NCBI RefSeq assembly: GCF_024723735.1
Contig: NZ_JANQDU010000001.1
Coordinates: forward strand, 124,001 to 188,000
Direction: 5' to 3'
DNA: 64,000 bases
Source: Frigidibacter sp. ROC022
GTDB taxonomy: Bacteria > Pseudomonadota > Alphaproteobacteria > Rhodobacterales > Rhodobacteraceae
The first letter of the stretch is position 1; each line of letters begins with the position of its first letter. The position numbers and the translations under genes are program-made. Shown here one piece after another: positions 47,182 to 55,508 of this stretch. A model generated the notes under the pieces. The model was given only the letters and a program-made list of their open reading frames with translations. It searched no databases and was not told where the DNA came from.

Positions 47182-48788
47182 CGGCTGAGCAGTTCCTCGG
47201 GGATCTGTTCGTCGCCATAGACCCCCTGCAGGATGCCCCGGCGCCGCGATGCGCCGCGGCGGGCCACGATCTCGGCATCCGAGATCGCGGTGCGCTGCGA
47301 CATCCGCCGCGCCCAGGCGAAGAGCAGGTCATAGAGCTGCGCGATGGTCCCGGCCCGGGCCGGGTCGGCGCCGAGATCGTGCAGCTCGTCGGGGTCGTTG
47401 GCCAGATCGAACAGCATCGGCCGGAAGCCGCCCTCGGCATGCATCAGCTTCCAGTCCCGGGTGGCGACCATGAACAGGCGGCAGTCGCGCGGTTCCAGCC
47501 CCAGCTTGACCGCCACCGGGGTGCCCGAGAAATCGTATTCGCTGATCGCCGCCTGGCGCCAGTCCTCGGGCGTCTCGCCGCGCAGCCAGGGCCGCAGAGA
47601 GCGGCCTTCCAGGATATGCGAGGGCGGCGTGCCCCCGGCCCAGTCGACGAAGGTCGGGGCCAGGTCGATCGCCTCGACCAGGGCGTCGCAGGTCTGGCCG
47701 CGGGTGGCGTCGGCCTCGGGGCGCGGGTCCATGATGATCAGTGGCACCCGGGCCGAGGCATCGTGGAACAGGTCCTTCTCTCCCATCCAGTGATCGCCCA
47801 GGTAGTCGCCGTGATCCGAGGTCAGGACGATGATCGTCTGCTCGGCGCGGCCGGTCTCTTCCAGCCAGTCCAGCAGCCGCCCGAGCTGGTCGTCGCATTG
47901 CGCGATCAGGCCCATGTAGGCGGGGATCACCGTTTCCCGCACCTCGTCGCGCGAGAAGGCCTGTCCGATCTGCCCCGACATGAAGGCGTCGTAGACCGGG
48001 TGCGGGTTCTCGCGCTCGCTCTCGGCCCGGACCGGGGGCGGCACGTCCTCGGGGCCGTAGAGGTCGTGATAGGGCGCCGGGACGATATAGGGCCAATGCG
48101 GCTTGATGTAGCTGAGATGGCAGAGCCAGGGGCTGTCGCCCTGCGCCTCGATGAACTGCATCGCCTGTCCGGTCAGCCAGGGCGTCTCGCTGTCCTCCTC
48201 GCGGATATGCGCGGGTTTGCGGGCGTTCTGCATCAGGAAGCCCGAGGCGACCTCGCCATCGGTCGCGGCGGCATTGGCATTGTCGTGCCAGGGGTTGCCG
48301 GACCGGTAGCCGCGCGACTTGAGATATTCGTTGTAGGGCGAGCGGCGGCTGTCGTAGAAACCGTCCGGCCCCTCGGCCCAGAGCCCGTCGTCGCGGGCCC
48401 AGATGTCGAAGCCGCATTCCGCGACCCGGGCCCCGATGACCCCGTCGCGGGAAATCCCCAGCCGGTCCATGCCGGCCAGGTCGGCCTGCATATGGGTCTT
48501 GCCGACCAGCCAGCAGCCCATGCCCAGCGGGCGCAGGTGGTCGCCCAGGGTCTGCTCGCCGACCTTCAGCGGATAGTTGTTCCAGCTGGCGCCGTGGCTC
48601 GATGTATAGCGGCCGGTATAGCTGCTCATCCGGCTGGCGCCGCAGACCGGCGACTGGACATAGGCGCGGGTGAAGCGCAGGCCCCGTGCCGCAAGCCGGT
48701 CGAAATTCGGGGTCTTGAGGCTGGGGTGACCGGCGCAGCCCAGGTAGTCGTGCCGGAGCTGGTCATACATGATGTAGAGGATGTTCAT
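47151..48788 (-). CDS. sulfatase / phosphonate monoester hydrolase-like enzyme
   Basis: A 545-residue alkaline-phosphatase-superfamily hydrolase without a signal peptide. The formylglycine site is Cys49-Gly-Ala-Ser-Arg53 inside [17 protein letters not shown]; metal ligands fall in DQLRHDYLG and [12 protein letters not shown]. The cytoplasmic location and the [16 protein letters not shown] stretch resemble phosphonate monoester/phosphodiester hydrolases more than periplasmic aryl sulfatases. Activity would need a formylglycine-generating enzyme, not encoded here. The start may be 48788 or two codons upstream (48794). Confidence 0.8.
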   Translation of the reverse strand: MNILYIMYDQLRHDYLGCAGHPSLKTPNFDRLAARGLRFTRAYVQSPVCGASRMSSYTGRYTSSHGASWNNYPLKVGEQTLGDHLRPLGMGCWLVGKTHMQADLAGMDRLGISRDGVIGARVAECGFDIWARDDGLWAEGPDGFYDSRRSPYNEYLKSRGYRSGNPWHDNANAAATDGEVASGFLMQNARKPAHIREEDSETPWLTGQAMQFIEAQGDSPWLCHLSYIKPHWPYIVPAPYHDLYGPEDVPPPVRAESERENPHPVYDAFMSGQIGQAFSRDEVRETVIPAYMGLIAQCDDQLGRLLDWLEETGRAEQTIIVLTSDHGDYLGDHWMGEKDLFHDASARVPLIIMDPRPEADATRGQTCDALVEAIDLAPTFVDWAGGTPPSHILEGRSLRPWLRGETPEDWRQAAISEYDFSGTPVAVKLGLEPRDCRLFMVATRDWKLMHAEGGFRPMLFDLANDPDELHDLGADPARAGTIAQLYDLLFAWARRMSQRTAISDAEIVARRGASRRRGILQGVYGDEQIPEELLSRYRGRAEPLP

Positions 48789-48834
48789 GCGCATTTGTCG
48801 CCCGGCGGCGGAAGCGATGCAAGCGCGGCGGGCA

Positions 48835-48890
48835 GGGGGCTGTCCGCCCCCTCTGCGCCTGCGGCGCATTCACCCCCGAGGATATTTCCG
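48835..48890 (+). repeat. hairpin/GGATATTT element, copy C
   Basis: GGGGGC-TGTCC-GCCCCC (48835-48851), a second small hairpin CGCCTGCGGCG, then CACCCCCGA and GGATATTT (48880-48887). It lies between the divergent sulfatase-like and trpB genes. Confidence 0.75.
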
Positions 48891-48985
48891 CGGTGAAGCG
48901 GCAGAGCGGCCCGGGAACCGGGCGCCATGGTCTTTACCGAGGCGGTCCGAGCCGCTACACCGCGCCGGTCAGGGGAGCGCTTTGC

Positions 48986-50218
48986 ATGGCCGACGAACTA
49001 TTCAACTCTTTCATGAACGGTCCCGACGAGCGGGGCCGGTTCGGGCAATTCGGCGGGCGCTTCGTCTCGGAAACGCTGATGCCGCTGATTCTGGCGCTGG
49101 AGGCGGAATACGAGAAGGCCAAGACCGACCCGACCTTCTGGGCCGAGATGGACGATCTGTGGAAGCATTACGTCGGCCGGCCCAGCCCGCTCTACCATGC
49201 CGAGCGGCTGACCCGGCACCTGGGCGGCGCCAAGATCTATCTCAAGCGCGACGAGCTGAACCACACCGGCGCGCACAAGATCAACAACGTGCTGGGCCAG
49301 ATCATCCTGGCCCGCCGGATGGGCAAGACGAGGATCATCGCCGAGACCGGGGCCGGGCAGCATGGCGTGGCCACCGCCACGGTCTGCGCCAAGTTCGGGC
49401 TGAAATGCGTCGTCTACATGGGCGCCCATGATGTCGAACGGCAGGCGCCGAACGTGTTCCGGATGCGGCTGCTGGGCGCCGAGGTCCATGCCGTCACCTC
49501 GGGGCGCGGCACCCTGAAGGACGCGATGAACGACGCGCTGCGCGACTGGGTGACCAATGTCCGCGACACCTTCTATTGCATCGGCACCGTGGCCGGGCCG
49601 CATCCCTATCCGGCGATGGTGCGCGATTTCCAGTCGATCATCGGCAAGGAGGTGCGCTGGCAGCTGGCCGAGCAGGAGGGCGAGGGCCGCCTGCCCGATA
49701 CGGTGATCGCGGCGATCGGCGGCGGCTCGAACGCGATGGGCCTGTTCCATCCCTTCCTCGACGATGCCTCGGTGCGGATCATCGGGGTCGAGGCCGGCGG
49801 CAAGGGCGTCAACGACCGCTACGAGCATTGCGCCAGCCTGACCGGCGGCCGGCCCGGCGTGCTGCATGGCAACAAGACCTATCTGCTGCAGGATGCAGAC
49901 GGGCAGATCCTGGAAGGCTTCTCGATCTCGGCGGGGCTCGACTACCCCGGCATCGGGCCCGAGCACGCCTGGCTGCGCGACATCGGCCGCGCCGAATATG
50001 TGGCGATCACCGATGCCGAGGCGCTGGAGGCGTTCCAGCTCTCCTGCAAGCTGGAGGGGATCATCCCGGCCCTGGAGCCGAGCCACGCGCTGGCGCATGT
50101 GATGAAGATCGCGCCCGACCTGCCGAAGGACCACATCATCGTGATGAACATGTGCGGCCGGGGCGACAAGGACATCTTCACCGTGGCCAAGCATCTCGGC
50201 TTCGACATGAAGCTCTGA
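48986..50218 (+). CDS. trpB: tryptophan synthase beta chain
   Basis: A 410-residue PLP enzyme that condenses indole with serine. The Schiff-base lysine is Lys98 in [11 protein letters not shown], Glu120 in AETGAGQHG is the catalytic acid, and the phosphate loop is GGGSNAMG. This is the TrpB1 type that pairs with TrpA. trpA does not follow and trpF is 11 kb away, so the trpFBA cluster usual in this order is split here. The start at 48986 is the ATG preceded by AGGGGAG. Confidence 0.96.
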   Translation: MADELFNSFMNGPDERGRFGQFGGRFVSETLMPLILALEAEYEKAKTDPTFWAEMDDLWKHYVGRPSPLYHAERLTRHLGGAKIYLKRDELNHTGAHKINNVLGQIILARRMGKTRIIAETGAGQHGVATATVCAKFGLKCVVYMGAHDVERQAPNVFRMRLLGAEVHAVTSGRGTLKDAMNDALRDWVTNVRDTFYCIGTVAGPHPYPAMVRDFQSIIGKEVRWQLAEQEGEGRLPDTVIAAIGGGSNAMGLFHPFLDDASVRIIGVEAGGKGVNDRYEHCASLTGGRPGVLHGNKTYLLQDADGQILEGFSISAGLDYPGIGPEHAWLRDIGRAEYVAITDAEALEAFQLSCKLEGIIPALEPSHALAHVMKIAPDLPKDHIIVMNMCGRGDKDIFTVAKHLGFDMKL

Positions 50219-50256
50219 TCGGGGCGCGGTTCGGGCTCCGGCAGGATATAGACCTC

Positions 50257-50320
50257 GGGTTTATGGCCGCTGGCCCGGGGTTTATGGACCGGCGCCTAAA
50301 CCCTGGCCCAATGGACCGGC
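50257..50320 (+). repeat. iteron-like repeats upstream of the Asp-rich protein genes
   Basis: GGGTTTATGG occurs twice (50257-50266 and 50278-50287), 21 bp apart, and TAAACCC (50297-50303) is an inverted copy. ATGGACCGGC is also repeated (50284-50293 and 50311-50320). The array sits about 80-140 bp before the 50399 gene and looks like a multi-site operator. Confidence 0.55.
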
Positions 50321-50398
50321 AGCGCGGCCCATGGTCGCCTGATCGCGCCACCACGTCCCGTCGGTGGTGATCCAACGATCAGAGAAAGGTCCAGACCC

Positions 50399-50857
50399 AT
50401 GAAACGCACCATCCCCACGGTCGCCGCGCTGCTCATCGCCTCCGGGCTGTCGTTCGGCCTGGCTTCGGGCGTTGCCCATGCCGATGTCACCGATGCGGTG
50501 ATCGCCGAGCTGCAGGCGCAGGGCTATAGGCATATCGAGATACGCCGGACGGCCACGCGGCTCAGGGTCGAGGCGATCCTGGACGGCACCAGGATCGAGC
50601 GGCTGATCGACCGCGAGACGGGCGCCGTCCTGAAGGTGGAAACGGTCCGGATCGGGACCGAGGAGCCGGGCGCGGTCGGGGCCGGAGACAACCGCAACGG
50701 CGGCGATGATGACAGCGACGACGATGTCGGCGATGATGACGACGACGATGGATCGGACAGCGCCGGCGACGATGATGACGACGGCAGCGATGACGACAGT
50801 GATGACGACGGCGGTAGCGACGATGATGGCGGCGATGACGACGGCGACGACGACTGA
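50399..50857 (+). CDS. exported PepSY-like protein with polyaspartate tail
   Basis: A 152-residue protein: signal peptide to residue 28 (Ala-His-Ala), a PepSY-like fold at about 29-85 (AVIAELQAQGYRHIEIRRTA, LIDRETGAVLKVE), and a C-terminal tail in which 34 of the last 57 residues are Asp, with Gly and Ser spacers. Such a tail would be unstructured and strongly calcium-binding, which is inference. GAGAAAGG precedes the start. The next gene is a diverged paralogue and the third encodes a membrane LuxR regulator; together they look like one unit. Confidence 0.8.
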   Translation: MKRTIPTVAALLIASGLSFGLASGVAHADVTDAVIAELQAQGYRHIEIRRTATRLRVEAILDGTRIERLIDRETGAVLKVETVRIGTEEPGAVGAGDNRNGGDDDSDDDVGDDDDDDGSDSAGDDDDDGSDDDSDDDGGSDDDGGDDDGDDD

Positions 50858-50932
50858 ACCGTCGCGGGATGACGGCAGGCGGCTGGCGCGAACCGCGCCG
50901 GCCGGCAGGGCCGTGCCCGTGCCGATGTCGAG

Positions 50933-51436
50933 ATGAAGCGCAGGGCATTCCTTCTGTCCGCGGCTGCCGGCCTGGTCCCGGCCGGGATGGCCCTGGGCGC
51001 CAGTTTTACCGATCAGATCGTGGCGCAGCTTCGGGCGCAGGGCTATCGCCAGATCAAGGTGGCGCGCACCTTGCTGGGCCGGGTGCGGATCACCGCGATC
51101 TCGTCCCGGCACCGCCGCGAAATCATCTTCAACCCGCGCAGCGGGGAAATCCTGCGCGATTACTGGGAGTCGCTCGGGGACAGCGACGATCACGGCGACA
51201 TGCTGATCAATCCGGAACATGACGGCGGCGCGGACGGCGGCAGCGGCGACGATGGGCACGACGACGGGGACGATGGCGGTGGCGATGGCGGTGGCGACGA
51301 CGGATCGGACGATGGCGAGGATGACCGCGAGGACGATCCGTCCGACGACAATGAGACCGAAGACCGTGAGACCGAACACGAGTCCGAGGACGAAGATCAC
51401 GGCGATGACCACGAAGATGACACGGAAGATGACTGA
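50933..51436 (+). CDS. exported PepSY-like paralogue with acidic tail
   Basis: A 167-residue protein with a signal peptide MKRRAFLLSAAAG that contains a twin-arginine-like RRAFLL and ends near residue 22, a PepSY-like part (QIVAQLRAQGYRQIKVARTL, FNPRSGEILRDYWESL) homologous to the preceding gene, and an 85-residue tail rich in Asp, Glu, Gly and His. The two proteins differ in the signal type (Sec versus possibly Tat) and in the tail composition (Asp/Ser versus Asp/Glu/His), so they may bind different ions. Gap of 75 bp to the first gene. Confidence 0.78.
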   Translation: MKRRAFLLSAAAGLVPAGMALGASFTDQIVAQLRAQGYRQIKVARTLLGRVRITAISSRHRREIIFNPRSGEILRDYWESLGDSDDHGDMLINPEHDGGADGGSGDDGHDDGDDGGGDGGGDDGSDDGEDDREDDPSDDNETEDRETEHESEDEDHGDDHEDDTEDD

Positions 51437-51483
51437 TCCCCGTCCCGTGCCCGCCGCGGCCCCGGATCGGGGCTGACCACGGC

Positions 51484-51993
51484 ATGGGAGGACGCTGGAC
51501 AGTCACTCTGATCCTCGCCGTGCAGGCGATCTGCGCGGTGTTCTTCGTCTCGGACATCCTGATGACGGTGATCGGGGTGCGGACCCATCCGATTGCCTGG
51601 CAGACCCGCGAACTGCTGGAACTGGGGGCGGCGATCGGGCTGATCCTGGGCGTGGTGCTGGGCGCGGTGGCGCTGGCCCGGACCCGGCGGCTGCATGCCC
51701 GGGCCGAGGCGCGGCTGCAGGCAGCCTCCTCGGCCTTCATGGACCTGCTCGACCAGCGTTTCGCCGACTGGGGGCTGACGCCGGCCGAGTCCGATGTGGC
51801 GCTGTTCGCGATCAAGGGGTTGTCGACGGCCGAGATCGCCGCGCTGCGGGCCACTTCGGAGGGCACGGTGAAGGCGCAGACCAACGCGATCTACCGCAAG
51901 GCCGGGGTCAGCGGTCGGCCGCAGTTGCTGTCACTGTTTCTCGACGACCTGATCGAGCTGCGCCCGGCGGCACCGCAGCAGGGGAATGGCTGA
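51484..51993 (+). CDS. membrane-tethered LuxR-type regulator
   Basis: A 169-residue protein with two transmembrane helices (about residues 7-30 and 44-66) joined by a short loop, a short linker helix, and a C-terminal GerE/LuxR helix-turn-helix at 98-160 (LTPAESDVALFAIKGLSTAE, TVKAQTNAIYRKAGV). No receiver or ligand domain is present. The N and C termini should both be cytoplasmic. It lies 47 bp after the acidic PepSY-like gene in the same direction. It most likely controls these genes from the membrane; that is inference from context. Confidence 0.82.
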   Translation: MGGRWTVTLILAVQAICAVFFVSDILMTVIGVRTHPIAWQTRELLELGAAIGLILGVVLGAVALARTRRLHARAEARLQAASSAFMDLLDQRFADWGLTPAESDVALFAIKGLSTAEIAALRATSEGTVKAQTNAIYRKAGVSGRPQLLSLFLDDLIELRPAAPQQGNG

Positions 51994-52114
51994 CCAAGCG
52001 GTGGAAAGGCATCTGTTCCAGCGGTTTCAGGATGCCCGTGATCGGGGTCATGGTCTTTCCGCGGACAGGCGGAGAGAGCATCCGGCGCAGAGCCTGGTGA
52101 TCCCCGACGGTTCG

Positions 52115-52142
52115 CCGCCGGGGCTGATGGATCATCCGGCGG
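52115..52142. terminator. hairpin between convergent LuxR and hutC genes
   Basis: CCGCCGG (52115-52121) and CCGGCGG (52136-52142) form a 7-bp stem with a 14-nt loop in the 177-bp convergent gap. No T run follows on either strand, so terminator function is doubtful. The rest of the gap has no recognisable feature. Confidence 0.3.
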
Positions 52143-52170
52143 CCGATGTCCTTCATGCAGGGTAGCACGG

Positions 52171-52881
52171 CTACAGCGTGGTCCGCATCCGGTGCCCCGG
52201 CGCATAGGTCAGGTCCACCGTGGTCAGCGCGTGTTCTCCGTCGCGGGTGGTGCGGCGGATCCCGAACACCGCCGCCCCGACCGAGGTCTGCAGCGCCCGC
52301 GCCTCGATGACGCTGGCGGCATGGGCGCCGAAGCTGATCTCGCCGCCGGTATAGGGGATGTGCTCGAGCAGCCATTCGTTCGGGCTGGTCTCGTCGAACG
52401 GCGCCTCGGAAAGGCCCGGAAGATCGGGGTCGATCCAGCGGTCTTCGACCACATAGGGGCGATCTCCGGCCAGATGCAGGGCCAGCACGTTCAGCAGCGG
52501 GGTCCGGTCCGGCACCTGCATCCGGGCCTGGAACTCGGGAAGCGGCACCGCCAGACGCCGTTCCAGCAGCCGGTAGCCATAGGCCGCGCCGGTCGCCTCG
52601 ATCTCGGCCCGGATCACCGGGATTTCCAGCCGCGCCTGCTCGACCGGATGCAGCGCCACCCGGGTGCCGCCCTTGCGGCGCCGGTCCAGAAGCCCGGCCG
52701 CGGCCAGGTCCTGCAGGGCCCGGTTCACCGTCATCCGCGCACAACCGAAACTGGCGGCAAGCTCGACCTCGGTGGGGATCACGCTGCCCGGCGCCCATTC
52801 GCGGGAATGGATGCGGCGGCGCACCTCGTCGCGGATCGCCTGCCAGCTGCTGGCCGTGGGGCGCGGGGCGGTCTGGGTCAT
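52171..52881 (-). CDS. hutC: histidine utilization repressor
   Basis: A 236-residue GntR-family regulator of the HutC/FarR group. The winged helix lies at residues 10-75 (VIPTEVELAASFGCARMTVNRALQDL) and a UTRA effector domain follows, with the signature VVEDRWIDPDLPG. In Pseudomonas and others HutC is released from DNA by urocanate. It starts in an ATGA overlap with hutF, and a candidate operator lies in the hutF-hutI divergent promoter. Confidence 0.93.
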   Translation of the reverse strand: MTQTAPRPTASSWQAIRDEVRRRIHSREWAPGSVIPTEVELAASFGCARMTVNRALQDLAAAGLLDRRRKGGTRVALHPVEQARLEIPVIRAEIEATGAAYGYRLLERRLAVPLPEFQARMQVPDRTPLLNVLALHLAGDRPYVVEDRWIDPDLPGLSEAPFDETSPNEWLLEHIPYTGGEISFGAHAASVIEARALQTSVGAAVFGIRRTTRDGEHALTTVDLTYAPGHRMRTTL

Positions 52882-54242
52882 GCGGCTTCCCTCAATCGGC
52901 GCAGGGCCTGCCGGTAAGCCCCTGTAATGGCGTCGTGATCGTGGTGTCTTCTGGCCTGCACAAGATGCCGTCCGGCGGACCAGGTGTCACGAACCATCCG
53001 GTCGGACCCGGCGAAAATCCAGGCGTCGAGCAGGGTATCGCCCTGGAGGCCCTCGAGATCGGCATTGTCGGTGTCGAGCGCGACCAGATCGGCCCAGAGA
53101 CCCGCCGCGATCCGTCCCGAGGCCCGCCCCGCCGCCTGGGCGCCGCCGGTACAGGCGGCTTCGAAGAGCCGCCGCCCGGTCGAGACCCGTGCCGTCGCCA
53201 GCGCCGCCCGGGAGCCGTCGCGCAGTCGCTGCGAATGGTCGAGACTGCGCAGTTCCTCGGTCAGGCCGATCCTCAGGTTGCTGTCCGAGCCGATCGCGAT
53301 CCGCCCGCCGGCGCCCATCCAGCGCACGCCGTCGAATATCCCGTCGCCCAGATTGGCCTCGGTGATCGGGCAGAGCCCGGCGACCGCGCCGATGGCGGCC
53401 AGGCGCAGGGTCTCGTCCGGAGTCATCTGGGTGCAGTGGATCAGGCACCAGCGCGGATCGGGTCCGACATGCTCCAGCGTCCAGTCCACCGGGCGGGCGC
53501 CCCAGGCGGCTTCGACCTCGGCGACCTCGGCGCGCTGTTCGGCCAGATGCATGTGGATCGGACCGGCCGGGGCCAACCCGCCGAGGCCAGCGAAGGATTC
53601 GGGCGCGACGGCGCGCAGGCTGTGCGGCGCGACGCCCAGCACGGCATCGGCGGGCAGGGCGGCCAGCGCCGCGTCAGCCTGTTCGACCAGGGCCGCGAAA
53701 CGGTCGATGTCATTGCCGAAACGCAGCTGTCCCGGCGCCAGCGGCCGCCGGTCGCAGCCACCGTGTTGGTAGAGCACCGGCAGCAGGGTCAGCCCGATGC
53801 CCGAGGTTTCGGCGGCGGCGGCGATCCGCTCGGACATCTCGCCCAGCCGGGCATAGGGCGCACCGCCGGGCCGGTGGTGCAGATAGTGGAACTCGACATT
53901 GGCGGCATAGCCCGCTTCCAGCATCTCCATCTGCACGAAGGCGGCGATGGCCTGAACCTGATCGGGGTCGAGCGCGTCGAGAAAGCGGAACATCAGCCGC
54001 CGCCAGGTCCAGAAACTGTCGCGCGGATCGGGGCCGCGCGCTTCGGTCAGCCCGGCCATGGCGCGCTGGAAGGCGTGGCTGTGGGCATTGGCCGGGGCGG
54101 GCAAGAGCAGCGGCACCCGAATCCCCTCGGCCGGGCTGTCGGGCGTGACCCGCGCGATCCGCCCCTCCGGGTCGATCTCGACCCGCACCGCGGCCTGCCA
54201 GCCCGTCGGGGTCAGCGCCGTTTCGGCCCAGATCACCTGCAT
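52878..54242 (-). CDS. hutF: formimidoylglutamate deiminase
   Basis: A 454-residue amidohydrolase that converts formimino-L-glutamate to N-formyl-L-glutamate and ammonia. Metal ligands are in NAHSHAFQRAM, HMHLAEQ, and GSDSNLRIGLTEELR (Asp). Together with hutG it forms the five-step variant of the pathway. The start at 54242 follows GAGGTGGTGG; longer in-frame reading would run antisense through hutI. It diverges from hutI across 72 bp. Confidence 0.94.
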   Translation of the reverse strand: MQVIWAETALTPTGWQAAVRVEIDPEGRIARVTPDSPAEGIRVPLLLPAPANAHSHAFQRAMAGLTEARGPDPRDSFWTWRRLMFRFLDALDPDQVQAIAAFVQMEMLEAGYAANVEFHYLHHRPGGAPYARLGEMSERIAAAAETSGIGLTLLPVLYQHGGCDRRPLAPGQLRFGNDIDRFAALVEQADAALAALPADAVLGVAPHSLRAVAPESFAGLGGLAPAGPIHMHLAEQRAEVAEVEAAWGARPVDWTLEHVGPDPRWCLIHCTQMTPDETLRLAAIGAVAGLCPITEANLGDGIFDGVRWMGAGGRIAIGSDSNLRIGLTEELRSLDHSQRLRDGSRAALATARVSTGRRLFEAACTGGAQAAGRASGRIAAGLWADLVALDTDNADLEGLQGDTLLDAWIFAGSDRMVRDTWSAGRHLVQARRHHDHDAITGAYRQALRRLREAA

Positions 54243-54253
54243 TCCACCACCTC

Positions 54254-54281
54254 TTGACAGAATAATATGTCTAGACATAAT
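54254..54281 (+). promoter_or_regulatory. hutI promoter with palindromic HutC operator
   Basis: TTGACA (54254-54259) and CATAAT (54276-54281) are 16 bp apart and point to hutI. Between them is a perfect 14-bp palindrome TATGTCTAGACATA (54266-54279). Its place in the promoter, between divergent hut operons, makes it the likely HutC site; bound repressor would block both directions. Confidence 0.65.
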
Positions 54282-54314
54282 CCGAGTATCGCCGCTCTGG
54301 CAAGGAGTCGTTTC

Positions 54315-55508
54315 ATGCTGTTGACCAATCTTCGGCTCGCCGCGGTCAGCCCCGAACTGCCGCCGCTGATCGAAGACGGCGGGATCGTCCTGCAGGGCGG
54401 CAGGATCGCCTGGGCCGGGGCGATGGCGGCGCTGCCCGAGGATATCCGGCATGGCGAGGTGGTGGAGCTTGGCGGGCGCCTGGTCACGCCGGCCCTGATC
54501 GACTGTCACAGCCATCTGGTGCATGGCGGCGACCGTGCCGACGAATTCGAGATGCGGCTGAACGGCGCCAGCTATGCCGAGGTGGCGCGGGCCGGGGGCG
54601 GGATCGTCTCGACCGTGACGGCGACCCGGGCGGCGTCCGAAGACGCGCTGCTGGAGCAGGCGCTGCGCCGCGTCGATGCGCTGATCGCCGAGGGCGTGGC
54701 GGTGATCGAGGTGAAGTCCGGCTACGGCCTGGATGTCGAGACCGAGCTGAAGATGCTGCGGGTGGCGCGGGCGATCGCGGAGGCGCGGACGGTCCGGGTG
54801 CGGACCAGCTTCCTGGGCGCCCATGCGCTGCCGGCGGACCATGCAGGCAATGCCGATGCCTATCTGGACGAGGTCTGTCTTCCGGCGATGGAGGCCGCCG
54901 CCGCCGAGGGGCTGGCCGACGCGGTGGACGGGTTCTGCGAAGGCATCGCCTTTTCGCCGGCGCAGATCGCCCGGGTCTTCGACCATGCCCGTAAGCTGAA
55001 GCTGCCGGTCAAGCTGCATGCCGAGCAGCTGTCGCATCTGGGCGGCGCGGCTCTGGCGGCACGGTACGGGGCGTCGTCGGCGGATCACCTCGAATATGCG
55101 ACGCCCGAGGACGCCGTCGCACTGGCGCGGGCGGGCACTGTCGCGGTGCTGCTGCCGGGCGCCTATTACACCCTGCGGGAAACCCAGGCGCCGCCGGTGC
55201 AGGCCTTCCGCGATGCCGGGGTGGCGATGGCGGTGGCGACCGATTGCAATCCCGGCTCGTCGCCGATGTCCTCGCTGCTGCTGGCGATGAACATGGCGGC
55301 GACGCTGTTCCGGATGACGCCCGCGGAATGCCTGGCCGGCGTCACTGCCCATGCCGCCCGGGCCCTGGGCCTGGACGACTGCGGCCGGATCGCGCCGGGC
55401 CTGCGTGCCGACCTGGCGGTCTGGGATGTCGGCAAACCGGCCGAGCTCAGCTACCGGATCGGCTTCAACCCGCTGCATCGGTGCTATATCGAGGGCAACC
55501 CATGCTGA
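54315..55508 (+). CDS. hutI: imidazolonepropionase
   Basis: A 397-residue amidohydrolase that opens 4-imidazolone-5-propionate to formimino-L-glutamate. The metal site has [23 protein letters not shown] and TDCNPGSSP. The ATG at 54315 follows AAGGAG; a longer frame would cover the operator. It ends in a seven-base overlap with hutH (ATGCTGA). Confidence 0.95.
   Translation: MLLTNLRLAAVSPELPPLIEDGGIVLQGGRIAWAGAMAALPEDIRHGEVVELGGRLVTPALIDCHSHLVHGGDRADEFEMRLNGASYAEVARAGGGIVSTVTATRAASEDALLEQALRRVDALIAEGVAVIEVKSGYGLDVETELKMLRVARAIAEARTVRVRTSFLGAHALPADHAGNADAYLDEVCLPAMEAAAAEGLADAVDGFCEGIAFSPAQIARVFDHARKLKLPVKLHAEQLSHLGGAALAARYGASSADHLEYATPEDAVALARAGTVAVLLPGAYYTLRETQAPPVQAFRDAGVAMAVATDCNPGSSPMSSLLLAMNMAATLFRMTPAECLAGVTAHAARALGLDDCGRIAPGLRADLAVWDVGKPAELSYRIGFNPLHRCYIEGNPC

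Noticed and set aside
50700-50857. Repetitive GAY-rich DNA considered as a tandem repeat or CRISPR-like array
   Set aside because: The repetition is a codon-level effect of polyaspartate within a coding frame; no fixed repeat unit or spacer structure.
50562-50948. A leftward frame encoding an Arg/His-rich protein opposite the polyaspartate tail
   Set aside because: The Arg/His runs are the complement of GAY codons; no ribosome site or start context.
51908-52798. A leftward frame running through hutC into the gap after the LuxR gene
   Set aside because: Mostly out-of-frame hutC; the C-terminal part in the gap has no recognisable feature, and I found no evidence for a transposase remnant.
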